NCBI GenBank assembly: GCA_009693225.1
Contig: SHXP01000028.1
Span: forward strand, 1-14,516
Source of the DNA: Limnohabitans sp.
GTDB taxonomy: Bacteria; Pseudomonadota; Gammaproteobacteria; Burkholderiales; Burkholderiaceae_C
Length of the DNA stretch: 14,516 bases
Direction: 5' to 3'
A program made the position numbers and the translations under genes. Under the pieces are notes generated by a model. That model worked only from the letters and a program-made list of their open reading frames with translations, did no database searches and was not told the DNA's origin. Shown piece by piece: positions 1 to 7,465 of this stretch (positions are counted from its first letter, which is position 1; the number at the start of each line of letters is the position of its first letter).

Positions 1-69
1 CTGATCACGTTGTTTGCACTGAGCAATTTGTGGATGGTGAGGAAACGAATCCTGGTCGCCAATGGGTGA
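1..69 (+). mobile_element. C-terminal end of an IS5-family-like transposase (partial)
   Basis: Frame 1 is open from the window edge to a TGA at 67-69 and encodes 22 residues. They include TLFALSNLWMVRKR-type sequence, which resembles the C-terminal end of many IS5-family DDE transposases (a hydrophobic LFALSNLW segment followed by a basic stretch). The body of the gene lies outside the window, so catalytic residues cannot be checked. I did not find a clear terminal inverted repeat in the next 100 bases, so the right boundary of the element is not defined. With only 22 residues this is a resemblance call; an unrelated membrane-protein tail is the alternative. Confidence 0.5.
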
Positions 70-83
70 GTGCGCACTAAACA

Positions 84-105
84 GGGCAAAAGCCCTCAGT
101 GAGGG
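84..105. repeat. Two overlapping, mutually exclusive hairpins
   Basis: GGGC-AAAA-GCCC (84-95) and CCCTC-AGT-GAGGG (93-105) share the bases 93-95, so only one can form at a time. They sit just after the transposase-like stop codon, about 160 bases before dxs. They may belong to the end of the insertion element or to a transcript leader; the sequence does not decide. Confidence 0.35.
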
Positions 106-125
106 AAGAAATTGCTTGAAAATAC

Positions 126-147
126 CGCAAAAGAGAGGGATTTTGCG
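126..147. repeat. 7-bp inverted repeat upstream of dxs
   Basis: CGCAAAA (126-132) and TTTTGCG (141-147) form a perfect stem with an 8-base loop. No T-tract follows on the plus strand, so it is not a typical intrinsic terminator for a plus-strand transcript. The heptamer GCAAAAG also occurs at 86-92, inside the previous hairpin pair. Confidence 0.35.
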
Positions 148-205
148 ATTGGATCATGGCAAATTTCACATGGTGAAGATTTGTTGCCCGGGAACTCTTT
201 TAAAC

Positions 206-233
206 TTGAGTTTTTCAGTCCATCCCTTACATT
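206..233 (+). promoter_or_regulatory. Weak sigma-70-like promoter candidate for dxs
   Basis: TTGAGT at 206-211 and TACATT at 228-233 are separated by 16 bases and lie about 35 bases before the dxs start. Each hexamer matches four of six consensus bases. It is the best candidate I see in the gap, but it is weak. dxs may instead be transcribed from further upstream. Confidence 0.22.
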
Positions 234-266
234 GTCCCATTGGTAAGCTTTGCAGGAGAAGGCCTC

Positions 267-2165
267 ATGACACCTTTGTTAGACAGTATCCATTCGCCGG
301 CGGATGTACGGCGGCTGTCGCCGCATCAACTGCCTGCGCTTGCCGGTGAATTGCGCCATTTTCTGATTGAAAGTGTCGGCAAGACCGGCGGGCATTTCAG
401 CTCCAACCTGGGTACGGTTGAGCTCACGGTGGCCCTGCATTACGTGTTTAATACGCCGCACGACCGCCTGGTATGGGATGTCGGCCACCAGACTTATCCG
501 CACAAAATCCTCACCGGCCGCCGAGACCGCATGGGCAGTTTGCGTCAGCTCGGCGGCATTGCCGGTTTCCCTAAACGCGATGAAAGCGAATACGACGCCT
601 TCGGCACCGCGCATTCATCGACCAGCATTTCTGCCACGCTTGGCATGGCCATGGCGGCGAAACAAAAAGGCGAGCAACGCCACAGCGTGGCCATCATCGG
701 CGATGGTGCAATGACGGCTGGCATGGCTTTCGAGGCCATGAACAACGCCGGTGTGTCTGACTGCAATATGCTGGTCATCCTCAACGATAACGACATGTCG
801 ATCAGCCCGCCCGTGGGCGCCCTTAACAAGTATCTGGCGCAACTGATGAGCGGGCGTTTTTACACGGCTGCCAAAGAGGTCGGCCGGCAGGTGCTGAAAA
901 ACGCACCTCCGCTGTTCGAGCTGGCGCGTCGTCTGGAGCACCAGACCAAGGGGTTGATACTGCCGGCCACTTTGTTTGAAAAATTCGGTTTCAATTACAT
1001 CGGCCCGATCGACGGCCACGACCTGGATGCATTGATTCCGACTTTGGAAAACATCAAGAATTTGAACGGGCCGCAGTTTCTGCATATCGTGACCCGCAAA
1101 GGCCAGGGTTACAGGCTGGCAGAAGCAGAACCGATCGTCTACCACGGCCCCGGTAAATTCGATCCCAAGGTCGGGTTGGTGCCGCCTGCGACCGCACCCA
1201 AACAAACATTCAGTCAGGTGTTCGGTAACTGGTTGTGTGACATGGCGGCTCATGACCCGAAACTGGTAGCCATCACCCCGGCCATGCGTGAAGGTTCCGG
1301 CATGGTCGAGTTCCACCGGCGTTTTCCGGACCGTTACCACGATGTCGGCATTGCAGAACAACACGCGCTAACCTTTGCCGCCGGTCTGGCCTGTGAAGGC
1401 TTGAAGCCGGTGGTCGCCATTTATTCCACGTTTTTACAGCGGGCCTACGACCAGTTGATTCACGATGTAGCTTTGCAAAAATTGCCCATGGTGCTGGCGC
1501 TGGACCGTGCCGGTATCGTCGGTGCTGACGGGCCGACCCACGCCGGTGTTTATGACATTCCTTTTTTACGTTGTATTCCTCAGGTCAGCATAGCCTGTCC
1601 GGCCGATGAAAATGAATGCCGCATGCTGCTTACCACGGCGCATGAACAGGACCACACGGTGGCGGTGCGCTATCCCCGCGGCACGGGTGCCGGCACCCCC
1701 ATGTCTCAAGGTTTGCCGGCCTTACCGTTCGGCAAAGCTGAAATCCGCCGGCAAGGCAAAGCCCTAGCTATCCTGGCTTTCGGAACCTTGCTTTACCCGG
1801 CGTTGCAGGCTGCACAAAACCTGAATGCCACGGTGGTGAATATGCGTTGGGCCAAGCCACTGGACACGGAGTTGCTGATGCAAATCGCTGCATCTCATGA
1901 CGCCCTGGTGACCGTGGAAGAGGGTGCCCTCATGGGCGGTGCAGGATCGGCGGTGCTGGAAGCCTTACTGGATGCAGGTGTTCATTTGCCTGTTCTTCGT
2001 CTGGGCGTGCCAGATGTTTTTACCGACCATGGCGACCCGGTGAAAATTCTCTCTCAACTGGGACTTGATGCCAGCGGTATTGAATACGCTGTGCGACAGC
2101 GTTTTGCCCCTATCATCAATACGGAAGTTGCTACTGCCGCCAAAGGTTTAAAACTGGTCGGCTGA
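267..2165 (+). CDS. dxs: 1-deoxy-D-xylulose-5-phosphate synthase
   Basis: Condenses pyruvate with glyceraldehyde 3-phosphate to give DXP, the first step of the MEP isoprenoid pathway, which also feeds thiamine and pyridoxal synthesis. It is a cytosolic ThDP- and Mg-dependent enzyme. The 632 residues are close to the usual length of about 620. Visible motifs are GHQTYPHKILTGR (73-85), the ThDP/Mg site GDGAMTAGMAFEAMNN (145-160), the catalytic glutamate of IAEQH (Glu364), DRAG (413-416) and DGPTHAG (421-427). I chose the ATG at 267 because AGGAGAAGG (254-262) lies just before it and the MTPLLDSI start fits the family. An upstream in-frame start at 240 would add nine residues and has no such site. 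The transketolase-like gene is intact. dctP follows 39 bases later on the same strand with no terminator between them, so read-through is likely. Confidence 0.97.
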   Translation: MTPLLDSIHSPADVRRLSPHQLPALAGELRHFLIESVGKTGGHFSSNLGTVELTVALHYVFNTPHDRLVWDVGHQTYPHKILTGRRDRMGSLRQLGGIAGFPKRDESEYDAFGTAHSSTSISATLGMAMAAKQKGEQRHSVAIIGDGAMTAGMAFEAMNNAGVSDCNMLVILNDNDMSISPPVGALNKYLAQLMSGRFYTAAKEVGRQVLKNAPPLFELARRLEHQTKGLILPATLFEKFGFNYIGPIDGHDLDALIPTLENIKNLNGPQFLHIVTRKGQGYRLAEAEPIVYHGPGKFDPKVGLVPPATAPKQTFSQVFGNWLCDMAAHDPKLVAITPAMREGSGMVEFHRRFPDRYHDVGIAEQHALTFAAGLACEGLKPVVAIYSTFLQRAYDQLIHDVALQKLPMVLALDRAGIVGADGPTHAGVYDIPFLRCIPQVSIACPADENECRMLLTTAHEQDHTVAVRYPRGTGAGTPMSQGLPALPFGKAEIRRQGKALAILAFGTLLYPALQAAQNLNATVVNMRWAKPLDTELLMQIAASHDALVTVEEGALMGGAGSAVLEALLDAGVHLPVLRLGVPDVFTDHGDPVKILSQLGLDASGIEYAVRQRFAPIINTEVATAAKGLKLVG

Positions 2166-2204
2166 TAGAATTTTTAAATTCATCTTTTCTTTGATTGGAG
2201 TCCC

Positions 2205-3284
2205 ATGGATCGTCGTTCCGCACTTAAAAACGCTGGCATTGCCGGCGTACTTGTCACAGGCATTGCGCCTGCTGTACATGCACAGGAAGCCATCCGCTGG
2301 CGCCTGGCCTCAAGTTTCCCCAAATCACTGGACACCATTTACGGTACGGCTGAAACCTTTGCCAAGAAAGTCAGTGAGCTCAGCGGCGGCAAATTTGTCA
2401 TTTCCACCCATGCTGCCGGTGAACTCATGCCCCCCTTCGGTGTGGTCGACGGTGTGCAAAACGCCACGGTTGAAATGGCGCACACCTCGCCCTACTATTT
2501 TTTCGGCAAGGATGAAACCTTTGCACTCGGCTGTGCGGTTCCATTTGGTATGAACAGCCGTCAGATGACTGCCTGGATGTTCCAGGGCAACGGCATGAAG
2601 CTCATGCGTGAGTTCTACAAGCAATACAACATTGTCAATTTTCCCGGAGGCAATACCGGCGCCCAAATGGGCGGGTGGTACCGCAAGGAAGTCAAGTCCA
2701 TTGCCGACATAAAGGGGCTGAAATTCCGCGTTGGCGGCTTTGCCGGCAAGGTCATCGAGCGCATGGGTGGGGTGCCGCAAAACATCCCCGGCGGCGAGAT
2801 TTACCAGGCGCTGGAAAAAGGCACCATCGATGCAGCCGAATGGATCGGGCCTTATGACGACCAGAAACTCGGCTTCAACAAGGTCGCGCCGTTTTACTAC
2901 TACCCGGGCTGGTGGGAAGGTGGTCCGGAATTGGACTTCTACATCAACGACAAGGCCTACAACAGTTTGTCTGCCGTCAACCAGTCCATTCTTGAATGTG
3001 CTTCTGCATTTGCCCATGTGGACTGCCAGGCCAAATACGATGCCCGCAACCCTGCCGCATTGATGCAACTGGTGGCCAGCAAAACCAAGGTACTGCCTTT
3101 CCCCAAGGACGTCATGGATATCGCTTTCAAAGAGGCCATGGCTTTGTACGACGAACTCAGCGCCAAGAACCCGAACTGGAAAAAGGTGTACGCCGATTAC
3201 TCCGCGTTCCGCAAAGAGCAAAATCTGTGGTTCCGCTTCTCAGAAGCCTCTTTTGACCGCTATATGCAAAGCGTCAAGCTCTGA
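2205..3284 (+). CDS. dctP: TRAP transporter solute-binding protein, TakP/2-oxo acid type
   Basis: Periplasmic receptor of a tripartite ATP-independent (Na+-driven) carboxylate importer; it captures substrate and delivers it to the DctQ/DctM membrane parts. It has 359 residues. The N-terminus DRRSALK followed by a hydrophobic stretch and VHA|QEA (cleavage after about residue 26) looks like a Tat signal. The mature part matches the TakP-like branch: PGGNTGAQMGGWYRKE (147-162), FRVGGFAGK (174-182), EWIGPYDD (212-219) and the aromatic YYYPGWWEGG (231-240). In TakP, the Gln and Glu-Trp of such motifs bind Na+ and a 2-oxo acid. Pyruvate, other 2-oxo acids or lactate are therefore likely ligands, by inference. 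The RBS TTGGAG is at 2195-2200. It is encoded downstream of dxs and convergent to dctQM rather than in one operon with them. Confidence 0.93.
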   Translation: MDRRSALKNAGIAGVLVTGIAPAVHAQEAIRWRLASSFPKSLDTIYGTAETFAKKVSELSGGKFVISTHAAGELMPPFGVVDGVQNATVEMAHTSPYYFFGKDETFALGCAVPFGMNSRQMTAWMFQGNGMKLMREFYKQYNIVNFPGGNTGAQMGGWYRKEVKSIADIKGLKFRVGGFAGKVIERMGGVPQNIPGGEIYQALEKGTIDAAEWIGPYDDQKLGFNKVAPFYYYPGWWEGGPELDFYINDKAYNSLSAVNQSILECASAFAHVDCQAKYDARNPAALMQLVASKTKVLPFPKDVMDIAFKEAMALYDELSAKNPNWKKVYADYSAFRKEQNLWFRFSEASFDRYMQSVKL

Positions 3285-3300
3285 TTTGAGCTTTGCCTTA

Positions 3301-3329
3301 AAAAAAGCCCCGCACTGCGGGGCTTTTTT
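3301..3329. terminator. Bidirectional intrinsic terminator between dctP and dctM
   Basis: A 7-bp GC stem GCCCCGC (3307-3313) / GCGGGGC (3317-3323) with loop ACT is flanked by six A (3301-3306) and six T (3324-3329). It therefore works on both strands. It lies 17 bases after the dctP stop and is well placed for the dxs-dctP transcript. Confidence 0.9.
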
Positions 3330-3359
3330 CTGGTTACAGAAGAAATTTTCAAGGCCAGG

Positions 3360-3391
3360 AAAAAGCAGACAGACCCGTGAGCGGTTCTGTC
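3360..3391 (-). terminator. Intrinsic terminator for dctQM
   Basis: GACAGACCCG (3368-3377), loop TGAG, CGGTTCTGTC (3382-3391) pair at nine of ten positions. Read on the minus strand, the hairpin starts 8 bases after the dctM stop and is followed shortly by a T-run (the A-run at 3360-3364 on the plus strand). Together with the GC hairpin at 3301-3329 it gives dctQM two terminators in tandem. Confidence 0.7.
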
Positions 3392-3398
3392 ATTTGCT

Positions 3399-5168
3399 TT
3401 ATTTCTTTTCGGCGTCCTTGTTCATGGACTCCTGCATCATTTTCATCGGGTCATCTTCGGGCTTGCTCTGCGCATCACTGCCCGGCTGCGCTGCCGCTGG
3501 GTCAGCGGCTGCATCGCTGTCATGCGTGGCGTTCATCATTTCGAGTTGAACCTGTTCTGCGTTCAGGCCTTCTTCTTTGTCCAGGCCGCTGGAAACAATG
3601 CCGGGGAAGGCGATGATCAAGGCGACCATGATGATTTGAATAATCACAAACGGCACTGCACCCCAGTAGATTTGCATGGTGGTGACCGGTGGAATATCTT
3701 TTTGCGTGATCTTGTCGAAATAGGTTTGTTCAGGCGCAACGCTGCGCAAGTAGAACAGGGCGAAGCCGAATGGCGGGTGCATGAAAGAGGTTTGCATGTT
3801 CACCCCGAGCAGCACGCCGAACCAGATCAGGTCAATGCCCAGCTTTTCAGCGACCGGCCCCAGCAGCGGGACCACAATGAACGCGAGTTCAAAGAAGTCC
3901 AGAAAGAAGGCCAGCACGAAGATCAACAGGTTGGTGACGATCAAAAAGCCGAGCTGTCCGCCGGGCAGGTCGCCCAGCAGGTGTTCCACCCATTTCGGAC
4001 CGTCAACACCCTGGAAGACCAGGCTGAAGCAGGTGGAGCCGATCAGAATAAACACCACAAAACTGGCGAGTTTGGTGGTCGAGGTCAAGGCCTGGTGCAG
4101 CAGCGAGTAGTTGAGGCGACTGCGCACCGTTGCCATGATGATGGCGCCCAGCGCACCCATGGCGCCGCCCTCTGTGGGGGTGGCAATGCCAAGGAAAATG
4201 GTGCCCAGTACCAGGAAGATCAGTAGCAGAGGGGGAATCAACACAAACGTTACCCGCTCAGCCATGTTCGAGAGCAAGCCAAGACGCATGGTTTTATTGA
4301 TGACCGCCAGCACAAAGGCCAGCATCACGCCGGCGCACAAGGAAACCACGATGGTTTCATCAGCAGGCGGGTTGGAGCCGGTGCTGCCTTTGAAGTAATC
4401 CACGATGACCGGATAACTGTGGGCGAGAAATAAGGCTGAAAAGGTACACAGGATGGTCAGCAGCAGCAGCGACAGCAAGCCGTTTTTGCCATTGTCTTCG
4501 CGGATGGTGCGTGCCGACAGGGGCAGTGCCGGCACCCATTGCGGCTGGAAGATAGCCACGCCGATGATGAATGACACATACAAACCGGTCAGGGCAAAAC
4601 CCGGAATGAAGGCGCCTTTGTACATTTCTCCGACACTGCGGCCCAGTTGGTCGGCCAGAATTATCAGCACCAGCGAGGGTGGAATGATTTGTGCCAGCGT
4701 GCCCGAGGCGGCAATCACGCCTGAGGCAATGCGTCTGTCGTAGCCGTAGCGCAGCATGATGGGCAGAGAAATCAAACCCATGGAGATGACAGACGCTGCC
4801 ACCACGCCTGTTGTTGCTGCCAGCAGTGCGCCAACAAAAATCACTGCAATCGCCAGACCGCCGCGCACCGGACCGAACAACTGTCCGATGGTGTCAAGCA
4901 GATCTTCGGCCATGCCGGAGCGCTCCAGGATCAAGCCCATCAGGGTGAAAAAAGGAATCGCCAGCAGCGTATCGTTTTGCATGATGCCGAAGATGCGCAA
5001 GGGCAGGGCTTGCAGCAGCGCTTCAGGCAGCACGCCGAATTCAATGCCGATGAAGCCGAAAAACAGTCCGCAGGCACCCAGGCTGAAAGCCACAGGAAAG
5101 CCCAACAAGAGGAAAATGATCAACCCGAGGAACATGATCGGGGCCAGGTTATGAATAAAGAATTCCAT
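3399..5168 (-). CDS. dctM: TRAP transporter large permease subunit (DctM-like, extended)
   Basis: The 12-TM-type transport subunit that uses the Na+ gradient to import the carboxylate brought by the DctP receptor. It has 589 residues, far longer than the common ~430. Family signatures seen are GFPVAFSLG (23-31), IPFFTLMG (71-78), IIPPS (161-165) and ATPTEGGAMGALGA (329-342). The extra length is in two places. An insertion at about 216-305 holds two added hydrophobic segments (about 230-249 and 272-291). A charged, Ala/Asp/Gln-rich C-terminal tail covers roughly the last 60 residues. I start it at MEFFIHN (ATG at 5168), not at the upstream in-frame 5240, because the extra 24 residues are polar and overlap dctQ. 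dctQ ends 16 bases upstream. The RBS is weak (GGGAA), suggesting translation coupled to dctQ. Confidence 0.92.
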   Translation of the reverse strand: MEFFIHNLAPIMFLGLIIFLLLGFPVAFSLGACGLFFGFIGIEFGVLPEALLQALPLRIFGIMQNDTLLAIPFFTLMGLILERSGMAEDLLDTIGQLFGPVRGGLAIAVIFVGALLAATTGVVAASVISMGLISLPIMLRYGYDRRIASGVIAASGTLAQIIPPSLVLIILADQLGRSVGEMYKGAFIPGFALTGLYVSFIIGVAIFQPQWVPALPLSARTIREDNGKNGLLSLLLLTILCTFSALFLAHSYPVIVDYFKGSTGSNPPADETIVVSLCAGVMLAFVLAVINKTMRLGLLSNMAERVTFVLIPPLLLIFLVLGTIFLGIATPTEGGAMGALGAIIMATVRSRLNYSLLHQALTSTTKLASFVVFILIGSTCFSLVFQGVDGPKWVEHLLGDLPGGQLGFLIVTNLLIFVLAFFLDFFELAFIVVPLLGPVAEKLGIDLIWFGVLLGVNMQTSFMHPPFGFALFYLRSVAPEQTYFDKITQKDIPPVTTMQIYWGAVPFVIIQIIMVALIIAFPGIVSSGLDKEEGLNAEQVQLEMMNATHDSDAAADPAAAQPGSDAQSKPEDDPMKMMQESMNKDAEKK

Positions 5169-5184
5169 GATGTGTGTTCCCGGC

Positions 5185-5790
5185 TCAGGCTTTGGATTGT
5201 TGGGCTTTAGCTTCGGCAAGTTTGCGGATTTCTTCAGCAAGCTCTTCCTCAGCAGTTTTATCGCCGGCTTTGCGCGTCGGGTCGCCGATCAGGCCTTTCA
5301 TGAAGGCAATGCGTTTGATCAGCTCAGATGCGCCTTGCAGCCACAGCAGTCCGAAACCCAAGGGGATCATGGCGTAGACCGGCCAGCGGATCAGGCCGCC
5401 TGCGTTGGACGACATCTCGCCGGTCATCAGACCTTTCCAGAAAAAAGGAATGCCGAACCACATCACGGCCGTGCACATAGGCAGCATGAAACAGGCGAAA
5501 CCGAAAATATCTATCTTGTTCTGCGTCTGTCGATCAAAGCGGGAATAAATCACATCAATCTTCACGTGTTCGTTTTGCAGCAAGGTGTAGCAGGAGGCAA
5601 GCAAAAAGGAAGCTGCAAACAAATACCACTGGACCTCCAGAAAAGCATTCGAACTGTTATTGAAGATTTTCCGCACGAGTGCGTTGATGGCGCTGATCAG
5701 GGTGGCTCCCAGAATCAGCCAGATGACATATCGGTTGATCCAAGTGTTGAATCGGTCGATACCGTTAGAAAATTTCAGCAATCCCTGCAT
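5185..5790 (-). CDS. dctQ: TRAP transporter small permease subunit (DctQ-like)
   Basis: The 4-TM small membrane subunit of a TRAP importer; it pairs with DctM and helps dock the DctP receptor. It has 201 residues. Hydrophobic segments lie near 20-37, 55-72, 93-113 and 132-152. The family-typical EVQWYLFAASFLLASCYTL and NEHVKIDV motifs are present. The last 45 residues form a charged, probably coiled-coil cytoplasmic tail (EEELAEEIRKLAEAKA). The start ATG (5788-5790) has a CCGGAG site upstream. It is first in a dctQ-dctM operon, with a promoter and a palindrome just upstream. The partner receptor is probably the convergent dctP at 2205-3284, since TakP-type receptors usually go with long DctM proteins like this one. 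Confidence 0.9.
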   Translation of the reverse strand: MQGLLKFSNGIDRFNTWINRYVIWLILGATLISAINALVRKIFNNSSNAFLEVQWYLFAASFLLASCYTLLQNEHVKIDVIYSRFDRQTQNKIDIFGFACFMLPMCTAVMWFGIPFFWKGLMTGEMSSNAGGLIRWPVYAMIPLGFGLLWLQGASELIKRIAFMKGLIGDPTRKAGDKTAEEELAEEIRKLAEAKAQQSKA

Positions 5791-5803
5791 GTCAGGCTCC
5801 GGA

Positions 5804-5828
5804 GAATAGACTAACGACGATTCTATTC
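5804..5828. promoter_or_regulatory. Palindrome before dctQ, operator candidate
   Basis: GAATAGA (5804-5810) and TCTATTC (5822-5828) are perfect inverted repeats 11 bases apart. They lie 14 bases before the dctQ start and overlap the predicted -10 element. No T-tract follows, so it does not look like a terminator. An operator for the neighbouring GAF/Fis regulator is an inference from position only. Confidence 0.4.
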
Positions 5829-5850
5829 GCCCAAGAAATTACCCTGTCAG
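5820..5850 (-). promoter_or_regulatory. Sigma-70-like promoter for dctQM
   Basis: Read on the minus strand, CTGACA (plus 5845-5850) and TAGAAT (plus 5820-5825) each match five of six consensus bases, with a long 19-base spacer. It lies between the regulator stop and the dctQ start. The palindrome at 5804-5828 overlaps its -10 and start region. Confidence 0.35.
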
Positions 5851-5852
5851 GA

Positions 5853-6941
5853 CTAATGACTGGTTTTACGCGCCAGCTTGCGATAAAGCGTAGCGCGGCT
5901 GATGCCCAGCGCCCTGGCCGCCTGCGCCACATTGCCCTTGGCGTGTGCGATGGCTTTATTGATCACGGCTGATTGAATTTGCTGAAGCGCACCTATAGTA
6001 GCCGGTTGTGTCGACATCTGGCAGGAATGTTGCAGTCCTGACTTGATGTGCAGATGAAGACCCGACCACAAAGGCACTCCCATGGGGTGGGTTTGAGATG
6101 CTGCGTCAAACAACAAACCCGTGGGGATGGCAAATAAGTCGCTCGCGTGCGGTTCGGGATGTTTGTCCAGGTTAAGCATCTCACGCGCCAGCAGGTTGGC
6201 ACCGAGCACCCGGCCTTCATCGTCCAGCAGCATCAATCCGTCATGGTCATCGCCCAGCAAGCGGCCGGGCCAGTTCAGGCGCAGCAGCAAATGGTGCGGC
6301 TGGCGCAGCAACAAGGCGTTGCTAATACTTCGGCAGACAAGGCGGCCAGGTGCATCAGTTCGGGACGTTCCTGGCTCATGACGCCGGTCAGGTCCAGCAT
6401 GCCTATGCATTCACCCTTGCCGTTCCACAGCGGCGCGCCGGCACAACTGTAAACAGAGGTATCTTGGAAGAAAGGCTCGCCGCGGTGCAGCCAGACGGGT
6501 TTTTTTCATTCAAAGCCGCGCTGATGGTCGTGGTTCCTACAGCTTGTTCGCTCAGGTCAATACCGATCCGGGCTATGGCTTCCACCCGCTTGTCCTGTTT
6601 ATCAATGGCACCGCCGACATCGACAACCACGCCTTGTGCCTCGGTGATCAGCGCAAAAAAGGACGTGCCGGCGATGGCGCGACTCAGTCTCTCGAGTTCA
6701 GGGCGGGCGGCTTGGACAAAGTCATGATTGTGGTCCAGTGTGCGCTCGATTTGCGCCTGGGACAAGGGGGGGCAAAGCCGACTTCAAAATGCGGTTGCAT
6801 TCCTTGTTGCAGACAGCGTTGCCAGCTTTGGCTGATCCAATCGGGCAGCCACGGCGAAGCAGGCAAGCCTTCGTTGATCACGTTGCGGCGGGCTTGCTCG
6901 ATCTGGCTGAGCCGATGGACATTTAAGATGTGACTGTTCAT
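5853..6941 (-). pseudogene. AcoR-type GAF plus Fis-HTH transcriptional regulator, three frameshifts
   Basis: Restoring three missing bases gives one protein of about 363 residues, in order: an AcoR-like N-terminus (SWQRCLQQGMQP), a GAF sensor domain (IAGTSFFALITEAQGVVVDVGG to YSCAGAPLWNGKGECIGMLDLTG), a PAS-like stretch (DGLMLLDDEGRVLGAN) and a C-terminal Fis-type helix-turn-helix (GNVAQAARALGISRATLYRK). There is no sigma-54 AAA+ ATPase domain even after repair, so it is not a classical enhancer-binding protein. Breaks, all one base short, are in the C-run at 6766-6772, in the A-run at 6500-6506 and near 6331-6333. Three -1 changes add up to one codon, so the first and last parts share a frame. 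It lies directly behind the dctQM promoter and may have controlled that operon. Either true decay or sequencing error fits. No clear RBS precedes the start at 6941. Confidence 0.82.
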
Positions 6942-6978
6942 AAAGACTGCAATGTCAGTGACAGCGCTGACAAGTGGC

Positions 6979-7356
6979 TTACCGCAACCAGATTATTTCT
7001 ACAGTTTTCATGCCTGCAAGCGTACACAACAACGATCCGAACAAATGCAAACCGGCCGTCAACAAGGCCAGTCCGTAGCGTGAGCCTATCAGCATTTGCA
7101 CGACTTCGCTGCTGAATGAAGAGAAGGTGGTAAGGGCTCCCAGAAAACCGGTGACCAGCAGCAGACGCCACAAAGGGTCGAGTTCTGGCAGGTTATTGAA
7201 GACCGCCACGCACACCCCGATCAGGTAACCGCCGATCAGATTGGCATACAAGGTGCCCCAGGGCAATGCAGTGTTCTGGTTGAAATGCAGGCTGAGTTGC
7301 CAGCGCGCCAATGCGCCGGCACAGGCACCTAAACAAATGGCAAAAACAGCAGACAT
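6979..7356 (-). CDS. crcB: Fluoride ion channel CrcB/Fluc
   Basis: Small inner-membrane protein that forms a dual-topology dimer exporting fluoride. It has 125 residues and four hydrophobic segments. Family motifs are GALAR (14-18), GTLYANLIGGYLIG (34-47) and the TTFSSFSSE box (76-84) containing the two phenylalanines (78, 81) that line the fluoride path. The start ATG (7354-7356) follows an AGGTC ribosome site. The regulator gene starts 37 bases downstream on the same strand, so the two may share a transcript. A fluoride riboswitch was looked for upstream and not found. Confidence 0.95.
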   Translation of the reverse strand: MSAVFAICLGACAGALARWQLSLHFNQNTALPWGTLYANLIGGYLIGVCVAVFNNLPELDPLWRLLLVTGFLGALTTFSSFSSEVVQMLIGSRYGLALLTAGLHLFGSLLCTLAGMKTVEIIWLR

Positions 7357-7452
7357 GGGTTTGACCTGAAAACAAGAATGGATTGATTATCAACCGCTGT
7401 GACCCCTGTGTTTGCGGTCCCGGGTTGCCGCTCTGCCGGGGTATTCAGGCCG

Positions 7453-7458
7453 CATAAT
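7453..7458 (+). promoter_or_regulatory. -10-like element abutting the DUF6172 gene
   Basis: CATAAT matches five of six bases of the -10 consensus and ends 7 bases before the ATG at 7466, which has no good ribosome site. If used, the transcript would start at or next to the ATG and be leaderless or nearly so. No convincing -35 is present at the right distance, so this is tentative. Confidence 0.22.
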
Positions 7459-7465
7459 CAACCGC

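Noticed and set aside
62..349. 95-codon plus-strand open frame before dxs
   Set aside because: It overlaps the start of dxs in another frame, has no ribosome site and no recognisable sequence.
2166..2204. Terminator between dxs and dctP
   Set aside because: The 39-base gap is AT-rich but has no GC stem.
3522..4226. 234-codon plus-strand open frame opposite dctM
   Set aside because: Rich in Gln, Asp and His, as expected for the complement of membrane-protein codons; no domain and no ribosome site.
7357..7465. Fluoride riboswitch before crcB
   Set aside because: The conserved GGNGATGG...GTTCGCC pattern of the crcB motif is not present in the 109-base gap on the minus strand.
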